Below are positions 34,472-43,698 of a DNA stretch of 64,000 bases, in pieces. The position numbers and the translations under genes are program-made. The stretch's first letter is position 1. Each line of letters opens with the position of its first letter. The DNA is from an uncultured Alphaproteobacteria bacterium (lineage in GTDB: Bacteria; Pseudomonadota; Alphaproteobacteria; HIMB59; GCA-002718135), in the NCBI GenBank assembly GCA_902628835.1, contig CACOPD010000001.1:1-64000 (forward strand). Direction: 5' to 3'. Under the pieces are notes generated by a model that was given only the letters and a program-made list of their open reading frames with translations, ran no database searches and had not been told where the DNA came from.

Positions 34472-34778
34472 AATTTTTTGAAAGAGGATGAGATGATGGG
34501 AAATATGCATCACTAGTACCAGTCATATTTGGTTTATGATTTTTTTGCCATTTGTATTTATGTGAATAGTCAATTGGGGGATTATCAATAGATTTGTGCA
34601 GCCAAGCATGCCAGTGCGGTGGTATATTTGATGCCTCTATTTCACCTTTAAAAATTACCCATCTTTTTGCTTTTAAATCTTTAAAATCTTTGGAGCTAGA
34701 GTAATATTTATTCCCTAAATCATCACTACCAACTAAGTTTCCCTTAAGCCAAGTATAGATTTTTGTTCCTAATGACAT
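34422..34778 (-). CDS. NDUFA12-family subunit of NADH:ubiquinone oxidoreductase
   Basis: A 118-residue protein (ATG 34778, which avoids overlap with pyrC; the frame is open to 34814). It matches the complex I 17.2 kDa accessory subunit: GSDDLGNKYYSSS, RWVIFKGEIEASNIPPHWHAWLH and the C-terminal SHPLSK. This supernumerary subunit is shared by mitochondria and alphaproteobacteria and supports the taxonomic call. It is encoded apart from the nuo operon. Confidence 0.9.
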   Translation of the reverse strand: MSLGTKIYTWLKGNLVGSDDLGNKYYSSSKDFKDLKAKRWVIFKGEIEASNIPPHWHAWLHKSIDNPPIDYSHKYKWQKNHKPNMTGTSDAYFPSSHPLSKNYDPEKKEEEYKSWTPN

Positions 34779-34795
34779 TAATATTTCTATAAAGA

Positions 34796-35830
34796 TTAAT
34801 GGACTACTTTCCAATTAATTTTTTTGTTAGCATAAAAATTCTTAACCTGAATATCATTATAACTAGATAATTCTGACATAATCCATTCTTTTTTTTCTAA
34901 TTTAATTTTTTTATCATTGATTGGAAAACTATAATGTTTTGCACCATTAATTGAACAAAATATCTCTAACTTATCAATTGCATTTTCTTGGTCAAATATT
35001 TCTGCATATAATTCTATTGAACAAGGAGATGAAAATATTCCTGGCTTAGATGACATATCTGGTTTTTTTTCTTGAATTGGATGTGGTGCTGAGTCCGTAC
35101 CTAAAAAAAATTTGGAATTATTGTGACATGCAGCTTTTCTTAATTCTATTAAATCTGTTTCGTTTTTAACAACTGGCATACAAAAATGGTGAGGATTAAT
35201 AGAATCATCATGAAATACATCTTTTTTTGTTAAAAGCATGTGATGAGGTGTAATTGTTCCTGCAATATTTTCATTTTCTTTCACATAACTAACTCCATAT
35301 GAAGTTGATACATGTTCAAGTGTGATTTTTAAAAGGGGGAATTTTTTTCTAATAATGCTTAATTCATCATCTATAAAATATTTTTCTCTATCAAAAATAT
35401 CTATATCTTCAGCTACTTTTTCACCGTGTATTAGTAATGGACTTTTTTCTTCTTCTAAAATCTCTAAAAATTTAAAGATTTTTGAAATGTCACTCACCCC
35501 ATGACTTGAGTTTGTAGTTGCATTTGAGGGATAAAGTTTAGACCCAAAGAAAATTTTATTTTGCATACCTTTTCTAAAATCTTCTAAATCTAAATTTTCA
35601 TTTAAATAACAAGGTATAAGTGGTTCAAAATTATTACTAGATGCTTTATTTAAAAGCTTTCTATAAGCAGAGGCTTTATTAGTATCTGTTATGGGAATTT
35701 CTGTATTTGGCATTGCCACACATCTATTATTTATTCTTGAGGAGAAATTAGTAACCATTTCTAACATGTCGCCTTCTCTAAAATGTACATGCCAATCATC
35801 AGGCTGAATTATTTCAATATTTTTATTCAC
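34796..35830 (-). CDS. pyrC: Dihydroorotase, class II
   Basis: A 344-residue zinc amidohydrolase that closes carbamoyl-aspartate to dihydroorotate in pyrimidine synthesis. DDWHVHFREGDML (11-23) supplies the first two His ligands and the substrate Arg; further ligands are in ITLEHVST, HHMLL and LGTDSAPHP. Length and motifs match the E. coli PyrC type. It overlaps the GT9 gene by 8 nt. Confidence 0.94.
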   Translation of the reverse strand: MNKNIEIIQPDDWHVHFREGDMLEMVTNFSSRINNRCVAMPNTEIPITDTNKASAYRKLLNKASSNNFEPLIPCYLNENLDLEDFRKGMQNKIFFGSKLYPSNATTNSSHGVSDISKIFKFLEILEEEKSPLLIHGEKVAEDIDIFDREKYFIDDELSIIRKKFPLLKITLEHVSTSYGVSYVKENENIAGTITPHHMLLTKKDVFHDDSINPHHFCMPVVKNETDLIELRKAACHNNSKFFLGTDSAPHPIQEKKPDMSSKPGIFSSPCSIELYAEIFDQENAIDKLEIFCSINGAKHYSFPINDKKIKLEKKEWIMSELSSYNDIQVKNFYANKKINWKVVH

Positions 35831-36746
35831 AATAATTATTTTTTTTTAATGTAAAATAAATCTTTTCTACGCTTATAGAGTCCATATAGGACTTTGTTTT
35901 ATCAATATTTATATTTTTAAAATAGTCATAGCTTTCATTTGTTCTTATAACTTGTGAATCTTGCGTAAATGGACCGTAAACCAGATCATTTGTTGGGCCA
36001 AATAATACTATAGACTTTAATTTTGTGGCTGAAGCCATATGTGATAATCCTGAATCATTTCCAATAAATAATTTTGATTTCTTCATATAAGCAGCAGTTT
36101 GAGTCAATGATGCGCCAAATAAATTAATTATCATATTACTATCAATATTTTTTGTTATTTCATTTAAATAATTTTCTTCTTCTGACTTTGAGCCAACTAA
36201 AATAAATTTAATATTTTTATTTTGAGATAAAATTTTGATTAATAGTGAATTATAATTTTTAATACTCCAAATTTTTGGTTTCCAATTTCCACCTGGAAAT
36301 ATAACAAAATATTTAAAATCATCGGACAAATGTTTTGTAACTATTTCTTCTTCTTCTGTATTTGTCTCAATAAACAAATCTGAACAATCAAATTTAAAGC
36401 AATTAGATAATTGCTGAACATGGTTAAGATTAGATTTTTTTTTAAAAATAAATTTTTGCTTATATTTTAAAAAATATGATAACAACGAACTTCTAAAATC
36501 AATAATTATATCCCACTTCTTTCCATAACAATTAGAAATTATATCTAACCAATGCATATTGTATCTTTTTTTTGAAATAGTGATTATGGTTTCTACAGAT
36601 TTAAAGTTTTTGAAAATTGATTTAGCAGATGGACCAATTACAAATGTAAATTTAGTTCCTGGATATTTTTTACTAAAATAATTTATTACTCCAGTAGATA
36701 GAATTGTATCTCCAATAAGATTTGACGAAATAACAAGAATTTTCAC
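35823..36746 (-). CDS. Glycosyltransferase family 9 (heptosyltransferase-like)
   Basis: A 307-residue cytosolic GT-B enzyme. SNLIGDTILSTGVINYFSKKYPG is the family's N-terminal acceptor loop and FIGNDSGLSHMASATKLKSIVLFGPT its sugar-nucleotide site. IFPGGNWKPKIWSIKNYNSLL is also typical. GT9 enzymes add heptose or related sugars to the LPS core. It is the first gene of a minus-strand group with pyrC, the NDUFA12-like gene and the DUF2155 gene. The exact sugar is not clear. Confidence 0.88.
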   Translation of the reverse strand: MKILVISSNLIGDTILSTGVINYFSKKYPGTKFTFVIGPSAKSIFKNFKSVETIITISKKRYNMHWLDIISNCYGKKWDIIIDFRSSLLSYFLKYKQKFIFKKKSNLNHVQQLSNCFKFDCSDLFIETNTEEEEIVTKHLSDDFKYFVIFPGGNWKPKIWSIKNYNSLLIKILSQNKNIKFILVGSKSEEENYLNEITKNIDSNMIINLFGASLTQTAAYMKKSKLFIGNDSGLSHMASATKLKSIVLFGPTNDLVYGPFTQDSQVIRTNESYDYFKNINIDKTKSYMDSISVEKIYFTLKKNNYCE

Positions 36747-36791
36747 AGAAATATTACACTTTTAATATATTCAATATATATTTAGATAATT

Positions 36792-37622
36792 ATGAAAGAT
36801 AAATACTTTTTTCATCATCTGAATTCAAGATTTTTTGAGATTTCTGGAAAAGATAGTAAATCATTTATTCAAAATTTAATTACTAATGACATTGAAAAAT
36901 GTAACGATGGATCAATTATTTATTCATGTCTATTAACACCTCAGGGTAAATTTTTAGCAGATTTTTTTATATTCAATATAAATGAAAACTATATTTTTGA
37001 AACTAATGATAAATTTTATAGTAATTTATTAGGACGATTAAAAATTTACAAACTTCGCTCTGATATAGAAATTAAAGAAATTAATAGTCTAAATTCTTAT
37101 TCATTATTTAATATAGATTATGAAGGTGATTATAGTGTTTATTTAAATGATCCTAGAAATATAAACTTGGGTAAAAAACTTATAACGGATAAAAAAATTT
37201 TAATTGAAAAAGAGAGATTGAAAGAAATTAATGAAACAGAATATCATGAAATTTTAATTAATCATACAACACCCTATTCACCATTTGATATTTTAGAAAA
37301 TAAATCTTTATTATTAGAAAATAATTTTGATAATTTAAATGCTATTGATTGGGATAAGGGATGCTATGTGGGTCAAGAAATTACTGCAAGAATGAAATAC
37401 CGTGGATTACTCAAGAAAAAACTTTATGCTTTAAAGATAAAAAGTGGTGATGTGCAAAAGGGAGATGAGTTGATAATAGATAATAAAAAAATAGGTACAA
37501 TTGTATCAAAAGCAAATTCAAATATTTTTGCAGCATTAAATATTAATTTTGTTAATGAAATAAAAAATAAAAATCAAAATTTAGTAATTAATGATTCATT
37601 ATCTTTTGATTTTTTAAACTGA
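36792..37622 (+). CDS. ygfZ: YgfZ-family folate-binding protein
   Basis: A 276-residue protein related to the aminomethyltransferase GcvT. The signature KGCYVGQEITARMKYRG contains the conserved cysteine of YgfZ. The family supports maturation or repair of certain 4Fe-4S enzymes in a folate-dependent way. It starts 45 bases from the divergent GT9 gene, and its 3 prime end overlaps the MFS gene by 9 nt tail to tail. Confidence 0.92.
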   Translation: MKDKYFFHHLNSRFFEISGKDSKSFIQNLITNDIEKCNDGSIIYSCLLTPQGKFLADFFIFNINENYIFETNDKFYSNLLGRLKIYKLRSDIEIKEINSLNSYSLFNIDYEGDYSVYLNDPRNINLGKKLITDKKILIEKERLKEINETEYHEILINHTTPYSPFDILENKSLLLENNFDNLNAIDWDKGCYVGQEITARMKYRGLLKKKLYALKIKSGDVQKGDELIIDNKKIGTIVSKANSNIFAALNINFVNEIKNKNQNLVINDSLSFDFLN

Positions 37623-38762
37623 AAATTTTTTTCTATAAAAACTTACTGGAATTATTAAAATTATGAAAATTATTAGCATTGGAATAAATATATTATTAAT
37701 TCCATAGTTGTTTGCAATAAATCCTAATGAAGCTGGAGCCCCTATAAATGTTCCGTAAACTGCAATTGAAATGATTGTTATCCCTACTCCACTGTCAATG
37801 CCCTCAATTTTTCCAGCTAAACTATATGCGATAGGAACAATTGAGGATGCTCCGATACCTAATAATGAAAAACCAATAATAGCTGCATAAATACTGCTGA
37901 AATTAGATAAAATTATTAAACTTATAATCGTCGATAAAAATAAAAAGAAAATCAAAAGAAAAACTCCGATTTTATCTCTTACCCAATCACCACTAAATCT
38001 TCCGATAACCATAAAAATATTAAAACTTAGAGTTGCTAAGCCGATATAGAAACCATCAACTTGAATAAAATCTCTCATATAGAGAGCTCCCCATGCATCA
38101 ACACTTCCTTCTGTTAGAGCGTTTGCCATTGCAATTAAAGCTAATAAAAAAATAAGTAAGGGCCAAATAAAAAATATATTTTTTTTACTGGAGTCTTCTG
38201 ATTTTGTTTCAACTTGTGACTCTAAACAAAGTACAAAATACAAACTTAAAGGAAGAAGAATGATGACATACAAAAGTATATTAAAAATAAAAGAATAATT
38301 CCACTCTAGTAAAAAGCTTGTGATTAGAGATCCAAATAAAACTCCAAGACTCCAAAATGCATGAAACCCTGACATCATTGATTTTTTTTCTCTAACTTCT
38401 AAATTTGATGCATAAACATTGCATGCTATTTCGAATGCCCCATAGCTCATACCAAAAATAAATGAGAAAACCATAAAAAGCCATAACTCTTGAATGAAAG
38501 GTACTGGCAACCACAAACAACCTTCGGCAATTAAAGTACATGTTAAAATAGATTTTGTAGATGTTTTCAGAATAAGAGCATTTGCAAAAATCATTGCAAC
38601 AATTGAACCAATTGCAAATGATAACATAATATATCCAACACCAACATAATCAGTTTGAAGTTGATCCTTTATGGTGGGTATCCTAATAGCCCATAAACCT
38701 ACATAACAAGCAGTTATAAAAAAAATAATTTTTATTGCATGAATATCACTAACTTTTTTCAT
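37614..38762 (-). CDS. Major facilitator superfamily transporter
   Basis: A 382-residue membrane protein with about 12 helices. Most loops are short, and a longer hydrophilic loop around 180-195 (SQVETKSEDSSKKN) separates the halves. The first residues (KVSDIHAIKIIFFITACYVGLWAIRIPTIKDQL) and GMSYGAFEIACNVYAS resemble fucose-permease-like or YbjJ-type members. No substrate can be named. It lies 9 nt after the glycyl-tRNA synthetase gene on the same strand. Confidence 0.87.
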   Translation of the reverse strand: MKKVSDIHAIKIIFFITACYVGLWAIRIPTIKDQLQTDYVGVGYIMLSFAIGSIVAMIFANALILKTSTKSILTCTLIAEGCLWLPVPFIQELWLFMVFSFIFGMSYGAFEIACNVYASNLEVREKKSMMSGFHAFWSLGVLFGSLITSFLLEWNYSFIFNILLYVIILLPLSLYFVLCLESQVETKSEDSSKKNIFFIWPLLIFLLALIAMANALTEGSVDAWGALYMRDFIQVDGFYIGLATLSFNIFMVIGRFSGDWVRDKIGVFLLIFFLFLSTIISLIILSNFSSIYAAIIGFSLLGIGASSIVPIAYSLAGKIEGIDSGVGITIISIAVYGTFIGAPASLGFIANNYGINNIFIPMLIIFIILIIPVSFYRKKFSV

Positions 38763-38771
38763 ACAATTTAA

Positions 38772-40133
38772 TTAATTAAAATATTTTTTGTAATATTCAG
38801 ATAAATTTTCGATAGAAACTCTTTCCTGTTTCATAGTATCTCTATCCCTAACAGTAACACTTTTATCTTCTAGAGTTTCAAAATCTACAGTTAAACAAAT
38901 TGGCGTACCTATTTCATCATGTCTTCTATAATTCTTACCAATGTTTCCTGAATTTTCTAAAACAACTCTACCCAATCCCAATTTCTGTAGATTAGATTTT
39001 ATTTCTTTAGATAAATTAACTAATTCCTCATTATTCTTTTTGAGAGGAATAACTGCAGCTTTAATAGGTGAAAGATGAGGTTTTAGAGATAAAATAATTC
39101 TTTTATTATCTTTATCTACATTTTCTTCACGATAAGCTTCATTTAACAAAGCAAGAACTCCTCTATCAACTCCAGCTGATGGCTCGATAACGTATGGAAT
39201 ATACCATTTTTTTTCTTCTAAATCTTGAACAGCTAGTTTTGTGGTTGAAGAAGAATTTTTCATAACTTCTGATGAAATTTTAAAATCATTTTGATTTTTA
39301 GTGTGAGAACCTAAATCAAAATCAGTTCTGTTAGCTACTCCTTCAAGTTCCTCTTCCCCATGAGGAAACACATAATTGATATCAACAGTTCTTTTTGAGT
39401 AGTGAGCTAGTTCATTTTTTTCTACTTCAATTTTTTTTAAATTTTCTTTTTTTATACCTTGATTAACCCACCATTCTATTCTCTTATTTATCCAGTATTC
39501 ATGCCATTTATCATCAGTACCTGGTTTAACAAAAAACTCTAATTCCATCTGTTCAAACTCTCTAACTCTAAAGATAAAATTTCGAGGTGTTATTTCATTT
39601 CTAAATGCTTTTCCAATTTGTGCGATACCAAAAGGAACAGTTCTAGACGTTGAGTCTAATATATTTTTAAAATTGGTAAAAATTTGCTGACACGTTTCTG
39701 GTCTTAAATATGCGAATGACGAACCATCATCTACAGGACCAATTGCAGTTTTAAACATTAAATTAAAAGGTCTTGGCTCAGTAAGATCTTCCGATTTACA
39801 ATTTGGGCATTTATTATCTTCTAATAATTGATCTGCCCTCCACCTTGACTTACATGAGCGACAATCGACTAGAGGATCAGTGAAAGTATCTTCATGACCT
39901 GAATGTTTTAGAACTACTGGAGAACTTAAAATTGAAGCATCCAAACCTTCGGTATCATCTCGTTCATATACCATTGATTTCCACCATGCTTGTTTAAGAT
40001 TATTTTTGAACTCAACTCCCATTGGCCCATAATCATATAAACCTTTTATACCGCCATAAATATCATTTGATTGAAATAAAAAACCTCTTCTTTTACAGAG
40101 AGAAACTAACTCTTCCATTGTTTGTGCAGTCAT
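38772..40133 (-). CDS. glyQS: Glycyl-tRNA synthetase, homodimeric type
   Basis: A 453-residue class II synthetase of the alpha2 type, as in eukaryotes and some bacteria, instead of the alpha2beta2 GlyQ/GlyS form common in many Proteobacteria. It has a zinc-like CRSC...CPNC pair (about 92-117), motif 2 [21 protein letters not shown] and motif 3 [14 protein letters not shown], with an anticodon-binding C-terminal domain. The 53-residue membrane protein gene lies 7 nt upstream. Confidence 0.95.
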   Translation of the reverse strand: MTAQTMEELVSLCKRRGFLFQSNDIYGGIKGLYDYGPMGVEFKNNLKQAWWKSMVYERDDTEGLDASILSSPVVLKHSGHEDTFTDPLVDCRSCKSRWRADQLLEDNKCPNCKSEDLTEPRPFNLMFKTAIGPVDDGSSFAYLRPETCQQIFTNFKNILDSTSRTVPFGIAQIGKAFRNEITPRNFIFRVREFEQMELEFFVKPGTDDKWHEYWINKRIEWWVNQGIKKENLKKIEVEKNELAHYSKRTVDINYVFPHGEEELEGVANRTDFDLGSHTKNQNDFKISSEVMKNSSSTTKLAVQDLEEKKWYIPYVIEPSAGVDRGVLALLNEAYREENVDKDNKRIILSLKPHLSPIKAAVIPLKKNNEELVNLSKEIKSNLQKLGLGRVVLENSGNIGKNYRRHDEIGTPICLTVDFETLEDKSVTVRDRDTMKQERVSIENLSEYYKKYFN

Positions 40134-40140
40134 ATAACTC

Positions 40141-40302
40141 TTAATCTTTTGGTTTATATTCTTTCGTTCTTGGATCTTTCTCTAAATCGATTATTGAGTC
40201 ATTATTTACTTTATTATTAGTGAATTTGTCTTGTTTTTTTTTCTTAAACCTTAAAAATAATATAATAGAAGCTAAAATTATAACTAAAACTAGAAATTTC
40301 AT
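40141..40302 (-). CDS. Small membrane protein (53 residues)
   Basis: An ATG at 40302 shares one base with the peptidase stop (TGATG), and the frame ends in TAA at 40141. Residues 1-17 ([15 protein letters not shown]) form a membrane helix, then a basic RFKKKK turn and a polar tail ending [15 protein letters not shown]. The tail pattern (D-P-T-x-E-Y) and the position between an S49 peptidase and glyS recur in alphaproteobacterial genomes as far as I recall. Function unknown. Overlapping start and stop codons support that it is translated. Confidence 0.75.
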   Translation of the reverse strand: MKFLVLVIILASIILFLRFKKKKQDKFTNNKVNNDSIIDLEKDPRTKEYKPKD

Positions 40303-41117
40303 CACAAACCAAACCTAGAAAACATAATTCGTTCTTCAATTTTATTTAAAATTTCATCAGAATTAAATATTGATGAAGAGAACCTACGTTGTAAAAAAGA
40401 TTTTTTTTGACTGATCATTTTAATTTTGATTTTTTTTCCAAACTTTTCTTCTAAAATTGTTTTTAATGTACCAATACCATCTGCTAAACCTAAATCGATA
40501 GCTTTATTACCAACCCAAAATAAACCAGAAAAGATGTCTTCTAATTTATTTTGATCAAGTTTTGAACCTCTTCTCTCTTTCACATAATTAATGAAGTTAT
40601 CATGAATTTGTTCCTGAATATTTTTTAATCTATCAATGTCTTCCTTTTTTTCTTCTTTGAAAGGATCAAGAAAACTCTTACTTTTTCCAGATGTATAAAC
40701 TCTTCTTTCAATTCCAATTTTTTTTAAAAGATCAACAAAACCAAAACCTGGCGATATAACACCAATTGATCCAATAACAGAGTTTTGATCAATATATATT
40801 TCATCAGCAGCACAAGCTAACCAGTAACCACCTGAGGCTGCAACATCTTCAACAAATGCTAAAACTTTTTTATTTTTTTCCTTTGCTAAATTAATAATCC
40901 TTTTTGCTATTAAAGAGGACTGTGTAGGAGAGCCTCCAGGTGAATTAATTACTAAGCATACAACAGGAGATTTTTTGTCAGTAAATAATTTATCAATTAA
41001 TTTTTCAAGATTATTTATTGCTAAACCAGAGCCGGTTAAGCCAGACTGCGATGATATAATGCCAGATAATCTTAGAACTGGTATCGTAGTATTCTTTGAA
41101 AATAACTTTTTAAACAT
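40302..41117 (-). CDS. S49-family peptidase (SppA/SohB-like)
   Basis: A peptidase of 271 residues from ATG 41117 (276 from ATG 41132). Its probable nucleophile is the serine in DVAASGGYWLACAADEIY, with the general-base lysine about 50 residues on in SGKSKSFLDPFKEEKKED, the SppA-type Ser/Lys dyad. VIGSIGVISPG is also typical. S49 enzymes degrade leftover signal peptides at the inner membrane. No convincing transmembrane helix is seen at the start, so it may be a soluble or peripheral type. Confidence 0.88.
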   Translation of the reverse strand: MFKKLFSKNTTIPVLRLSGIISSQSGLTGSGLAINNLEKLIDKLFTDKKSPVVCLVINSPGGSPTQSSLIAKRIINLAKEKNKKVLAFVEDVAASGGYWLACAADEIYIDQNSVIGSIGVISPGFGFVDLLKKIGIERRVYTSGKSKSFLDPFKEEKKEDIDRLKNIQEQIHDNFINYVKERRGSKLDQNKLEDIFSGLFWVGNKAIDLGLADGIGTLKTILEEKFGKKIKIKMISQKKSFLQRRFSSSIFNSDEILNKIEERIMFSRFGL

Positions 41118-41246
41118 AATATCTAATAACAAATGTTAATCTTTTCATAAAGCCTTATGTAGCAATTGTTTGTAATTTTAGTAAATTGAGTTTAAGTGCG
41201 TCAATTAAGTTAATGAATAAGCATAATATTCAAATAATTAGTCATA

Positions 41247-42284
41247 ATGGATAATGTACTTCCACTTAGAAAAAAAGTTTCCTCATTTGAAAATGAAATT
41301 AAAGAATTAACTGATCTATGCAAAGAAGATTTAGTATCCGTTAATACTATAATTCTTGATAAACTTGATAGTAATGTACCTTTAGTTCAAGAAGTTGGTA
41401 AATATCTTATCTTATCAGGTGGAAAAAGATTGAGACCTTTATTAACGGTTTCAAGTTATCATATGACTGCTAATGGAAGTAGACAAATTGAAAATAAAAT
41501 GAACCATATTGGTTTATCTGCTGCAGTAGAATTTATTCACACAGCAACACTATTGCATGATGACGTAATTGATGAAAGTAAACACCGAAGAGGTAAACCT
41601 ACAGCAAATGAAAAATGGAAAAATAAAACAAGTGTATTAGTTGGTGATTTTTTATTTAGTAGAGCTTTTCAATTAATGACAAAATATGGCAACACAGAAA
41701 CATTAAAAATATTAGCCGATACTAGTGTTGTAATATCTGAAGGAGAAGTTTTAGAACTTGCTAATGACAAAAATTTAGAAATAAATGAAAACATTTATTT
41801 TGAAGTTGTAAATGCAAAAACAGCTTCTTTATTTAGTGCAGCTTGCCAGGTTGGTTCAATTAGTGGTCTTGGAACAGAGGCTGAAGTTAATGCATTAAAA
41901 TCATTTGGAACAAATTTTGGTATGACTTTTCAATTAATCGATGATGCTATTGATTACTCTTCAAGCAAAAAAATATTGGGTAAAAATACTGGAGATGATT
42001 TTAAAGAAGGAAAAATTACTCTTCCAATAATCTTAGCTTACGGCAGATCAAACGATAAAGAGAAAAAATTTTGGGAAAGAACAATATCTAAACTTATCCA
42101 AAATGATGGAGACTTTGAAATGGCTTTAGAAATAATAAATAAATACCAATGTATTGAAGATACCCTAACAAGAGCAAATCACTTTTCAAATGTAGCTGTG
42201 GACTCAGTAGGTATATTTAAAGATAACATTTATAAAGAAAAATTGATTTCACTTGTTACTAAAAGTGTTTCAAGAATTTATTAA
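41247..42284 (+). CDS. ispB: Polyprenyl diphosphate synthase (quinone side chain)
   Basis: A 345-residue trans-prenyltransferase. It has the first aspartate-rich motif in LLHDDVIDESKHRRGKPT and the second in LIDDAIDYSS, plus GGKRLRPLL (substrate-binding Lys/Arg). The length fits octaprenyl- or decaprenyl-diphosphate synthases that make the ubiquinone tail. It is divergent from the S49 peptidase gene across about 130 bases and abuts the convergent DUF6165 gene. Confidence 0.92.
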   Translation: MDNVLPLRKKVSSFENEIKELTDLCKEDLVSVNTIILDKLDSNVPLVQEVGKYLILSGGKRLRPLLTVSSYHMTANGSRQIENKMNHIGLSAAVEFIHTATLLHDDVIDESKHRRGKPTANEKWKNKTSVLVGDFLFSRAFQLMTKYGNTETLKILADTSVVISEGEVLELANDKNLEINENIYFEVVNAKTASLFSAACQVGSISGLGTEAEVNALKSFGTNFGMTFQLIDDAIDYSSSKKILGKNTGDDFKEGKITLPIILAYGRSNDKEKKFWERTISKLIQNDGDFEMALEIINKYQCIEDTLTRANHFSNVAVDSVGIFKDNIYKEKLISLVTKSVSRIY

Positions 42285-42668
42285 TTAATATTCCTCATAA
42301 GACTTTACTTCTACTAGCTCAGAACCAAATTTTTTATTAATGTCATTTTTTACTTTTGCTCTCTCATCATTTGTAAAATATACACTTCTAGCAAGATCAA
42401 TAAATTTTTGATCAAATAATTTATTTCTTTCACACTCTCTAATATCATCTTCTATATTCCAAAGTTTAGAATTAATATTGATCAAATTTTCTAAAAAATC
42501 ATTTATTTCTTGTTTCTGAATATAATTCATTAGTGTTTTTTGAAGAAAATCTAATTCTTTTTTAACATGATCAAGTTTACTTTTATTTGTAATATTTTTT
42601 TGTTTTATAATCAGTATAGATATTTTATCTACAAGCTCACCAAGTGATATAGGAGTATTAATTAGCAT
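42285..42668 (-). CDS. DUF6165 family protein
   Basis: A 127-residue helical protein recognisable by PISLGELVDKISILIIK at the start, NSKLWNIEDDIRECE in the middle and LARSVYFTNDERAKVKNDINKKFGSELVEVKSYEEY at the end. The family has no established function and is often found near surface-polysaccharide genes. It follows the cupin gene with a one-base overlap, so the pair is translationally coupled. Confidence 0.8.
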   Translation of the reverse strand: MLINTPISLGELVDKISILIIKQKNITNKSKLDHVKKELDFLQKTLMNYIQKQEINDFLENLININSKLWNIEDDIRECERNKLFDQKFIDLARSVYFTNDERAKVKNDINKKFGSELVEVKSYEEY

Positions 42669-43012
42669 TAAATTCTTTCATAAATATCTTCGTATCTTTT
42701 AATATCATTTTCATCTAAATTATTCCCATACCACATTTCAATAATAACCAAATCATGCTCTTTTCTATTAGCCATTCTATGAATTGCCCCTTTAGGAATA
42801 AAAATGTTCTCATTTTCTTTTAAATTAATTACTTTATTGTCAATTGTGACTTCAGCTTCTCCTTCTGCCACGATCCAATGCTCAGATCTATGTATATGAC
42901 TTTGTAAGGATAAAATACCTCCCGGTTTTACAAATATTTTTTTAACTAGGAATTTTTTACCCGACTGAAGTATCTTAAACGATCCCCAAGGTTTTTCTGT
43001 AACAGAATTCAT
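42668..43012 (-). CDS. Cupin, mannose-6-phosphate isomerase type II-like
   Basis: A 114-residue single cupin similar to the C-terminal isomerase domain of bifunctional mannose-1-phosphate guanylyltransferase/isomerase: EKPWGSFKIL, VKPGGILSLQSHIHRSEHWIVAEGEAEVTI and ENIFIPKGAIHRMAN. The metal ligands (QSHxHRxE and IPxGxxHR) are present. It may isomerise fructose-6-phosphate and mannose-6-phosphate for GDP-mannose-derived sugars. No guanylyltransferase partner is in the window. Confidence 0.82.
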   Translation of the reverse strand: MNSVTEKPWGSFKILQSGKKFLVKKIFVKPGGILSLQSHIHRSEHWIVAEGEAEVTIDNKVINLKENENIFIPKGAIHRMANRKEHDLVIIEMWYGNNLDENDIKRYEDIYERI

Positions 43013-43050
43013 TATGAATGTTTATTTATATATATTATATCTATTTATAA

Positions 43051-43698
43051 ATGATAAAAATATCTCCATCAATATTATCAGCGGATATTCTTAAATTAGA
43101 AGAAGAAGTAAGATCTTTAGATATAAATGGTGCTGACTATATTCATATAGATATTATGGACGGCCACTATGTTCCCAATATTACTTTTGGACCAAATATT
43201 GTTAAATCAATAAGAAAGGTTACATCTAAAATATTAGATGTACATCTAATGATCAAACCAGTTAAGCAATATATTGAAGAATTTATAGATGCTGGTTCAG
43301 ATATCATTACTTTTCATCCTGAGGCCGATGATAACGCTGAGGAAATTATAAAAATAATAAATAATGCTAAAGTTAAAGCAGGAATTGCTATTCACCCTAA
43401 AGTAAATATTTCAGATATTGATCATTTATTTAATCTAGTACAACAAATAATAGTTATGACAGTAACTCCAGGTTTTGGAGGTCAAAAGTTTATGCATGAT
43501 CAGGTCCGAAAAATTAAAGATTTAGATGATATTAGAAAAAATAATAATTATAATTATGAAATAGCTGTTGATGGAGGAGTAAATAATGAAAATGCAAAAA
43601 TATGTAAAGAAAATGGAGCAAATGTTTTAGCAGTAGGATCTTATTTATTATCTCAAAATCAAGATAACTATAGTGAAATTATAAATTCCTTAAGATAA
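43051..43698 (+). CDS. rpe: Ribulose-phosphate 3-epimerase
   Basis: A 215-residue TIM-barrel epimerase interconverting ribulose-5-phosphate and xylulose-5-phosphate. It has ISPSILSAD at the start, DIMDGHYVPNITFGP, DVHLMIKP, MTVTPGFGGQKFM and EIAVDGGVN with the conserved metal His/Asp ligands. Length is standard. It overlaps the LysR gene by one base (TAATG). Confidence 0.96.
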   Translation: MIKISPSILSADILKLEEEVRSLDINGADYIHIDIMDGHYVPNITFGPNIVKSIRKVTSKILDVHLMIKPVKQYIEEFIDAGSDIITFHPEADDNAEEIIKIINNAKVKAGIAIHPKVNISDIDHLFNLVQQIIVMTVTPGFGGQKFMHDQVRKIKDLDDIRKNNNYNYEIAVDGGVNNENAKICKENGANVLAVGSYLLSQNQDNYSEIINSLR

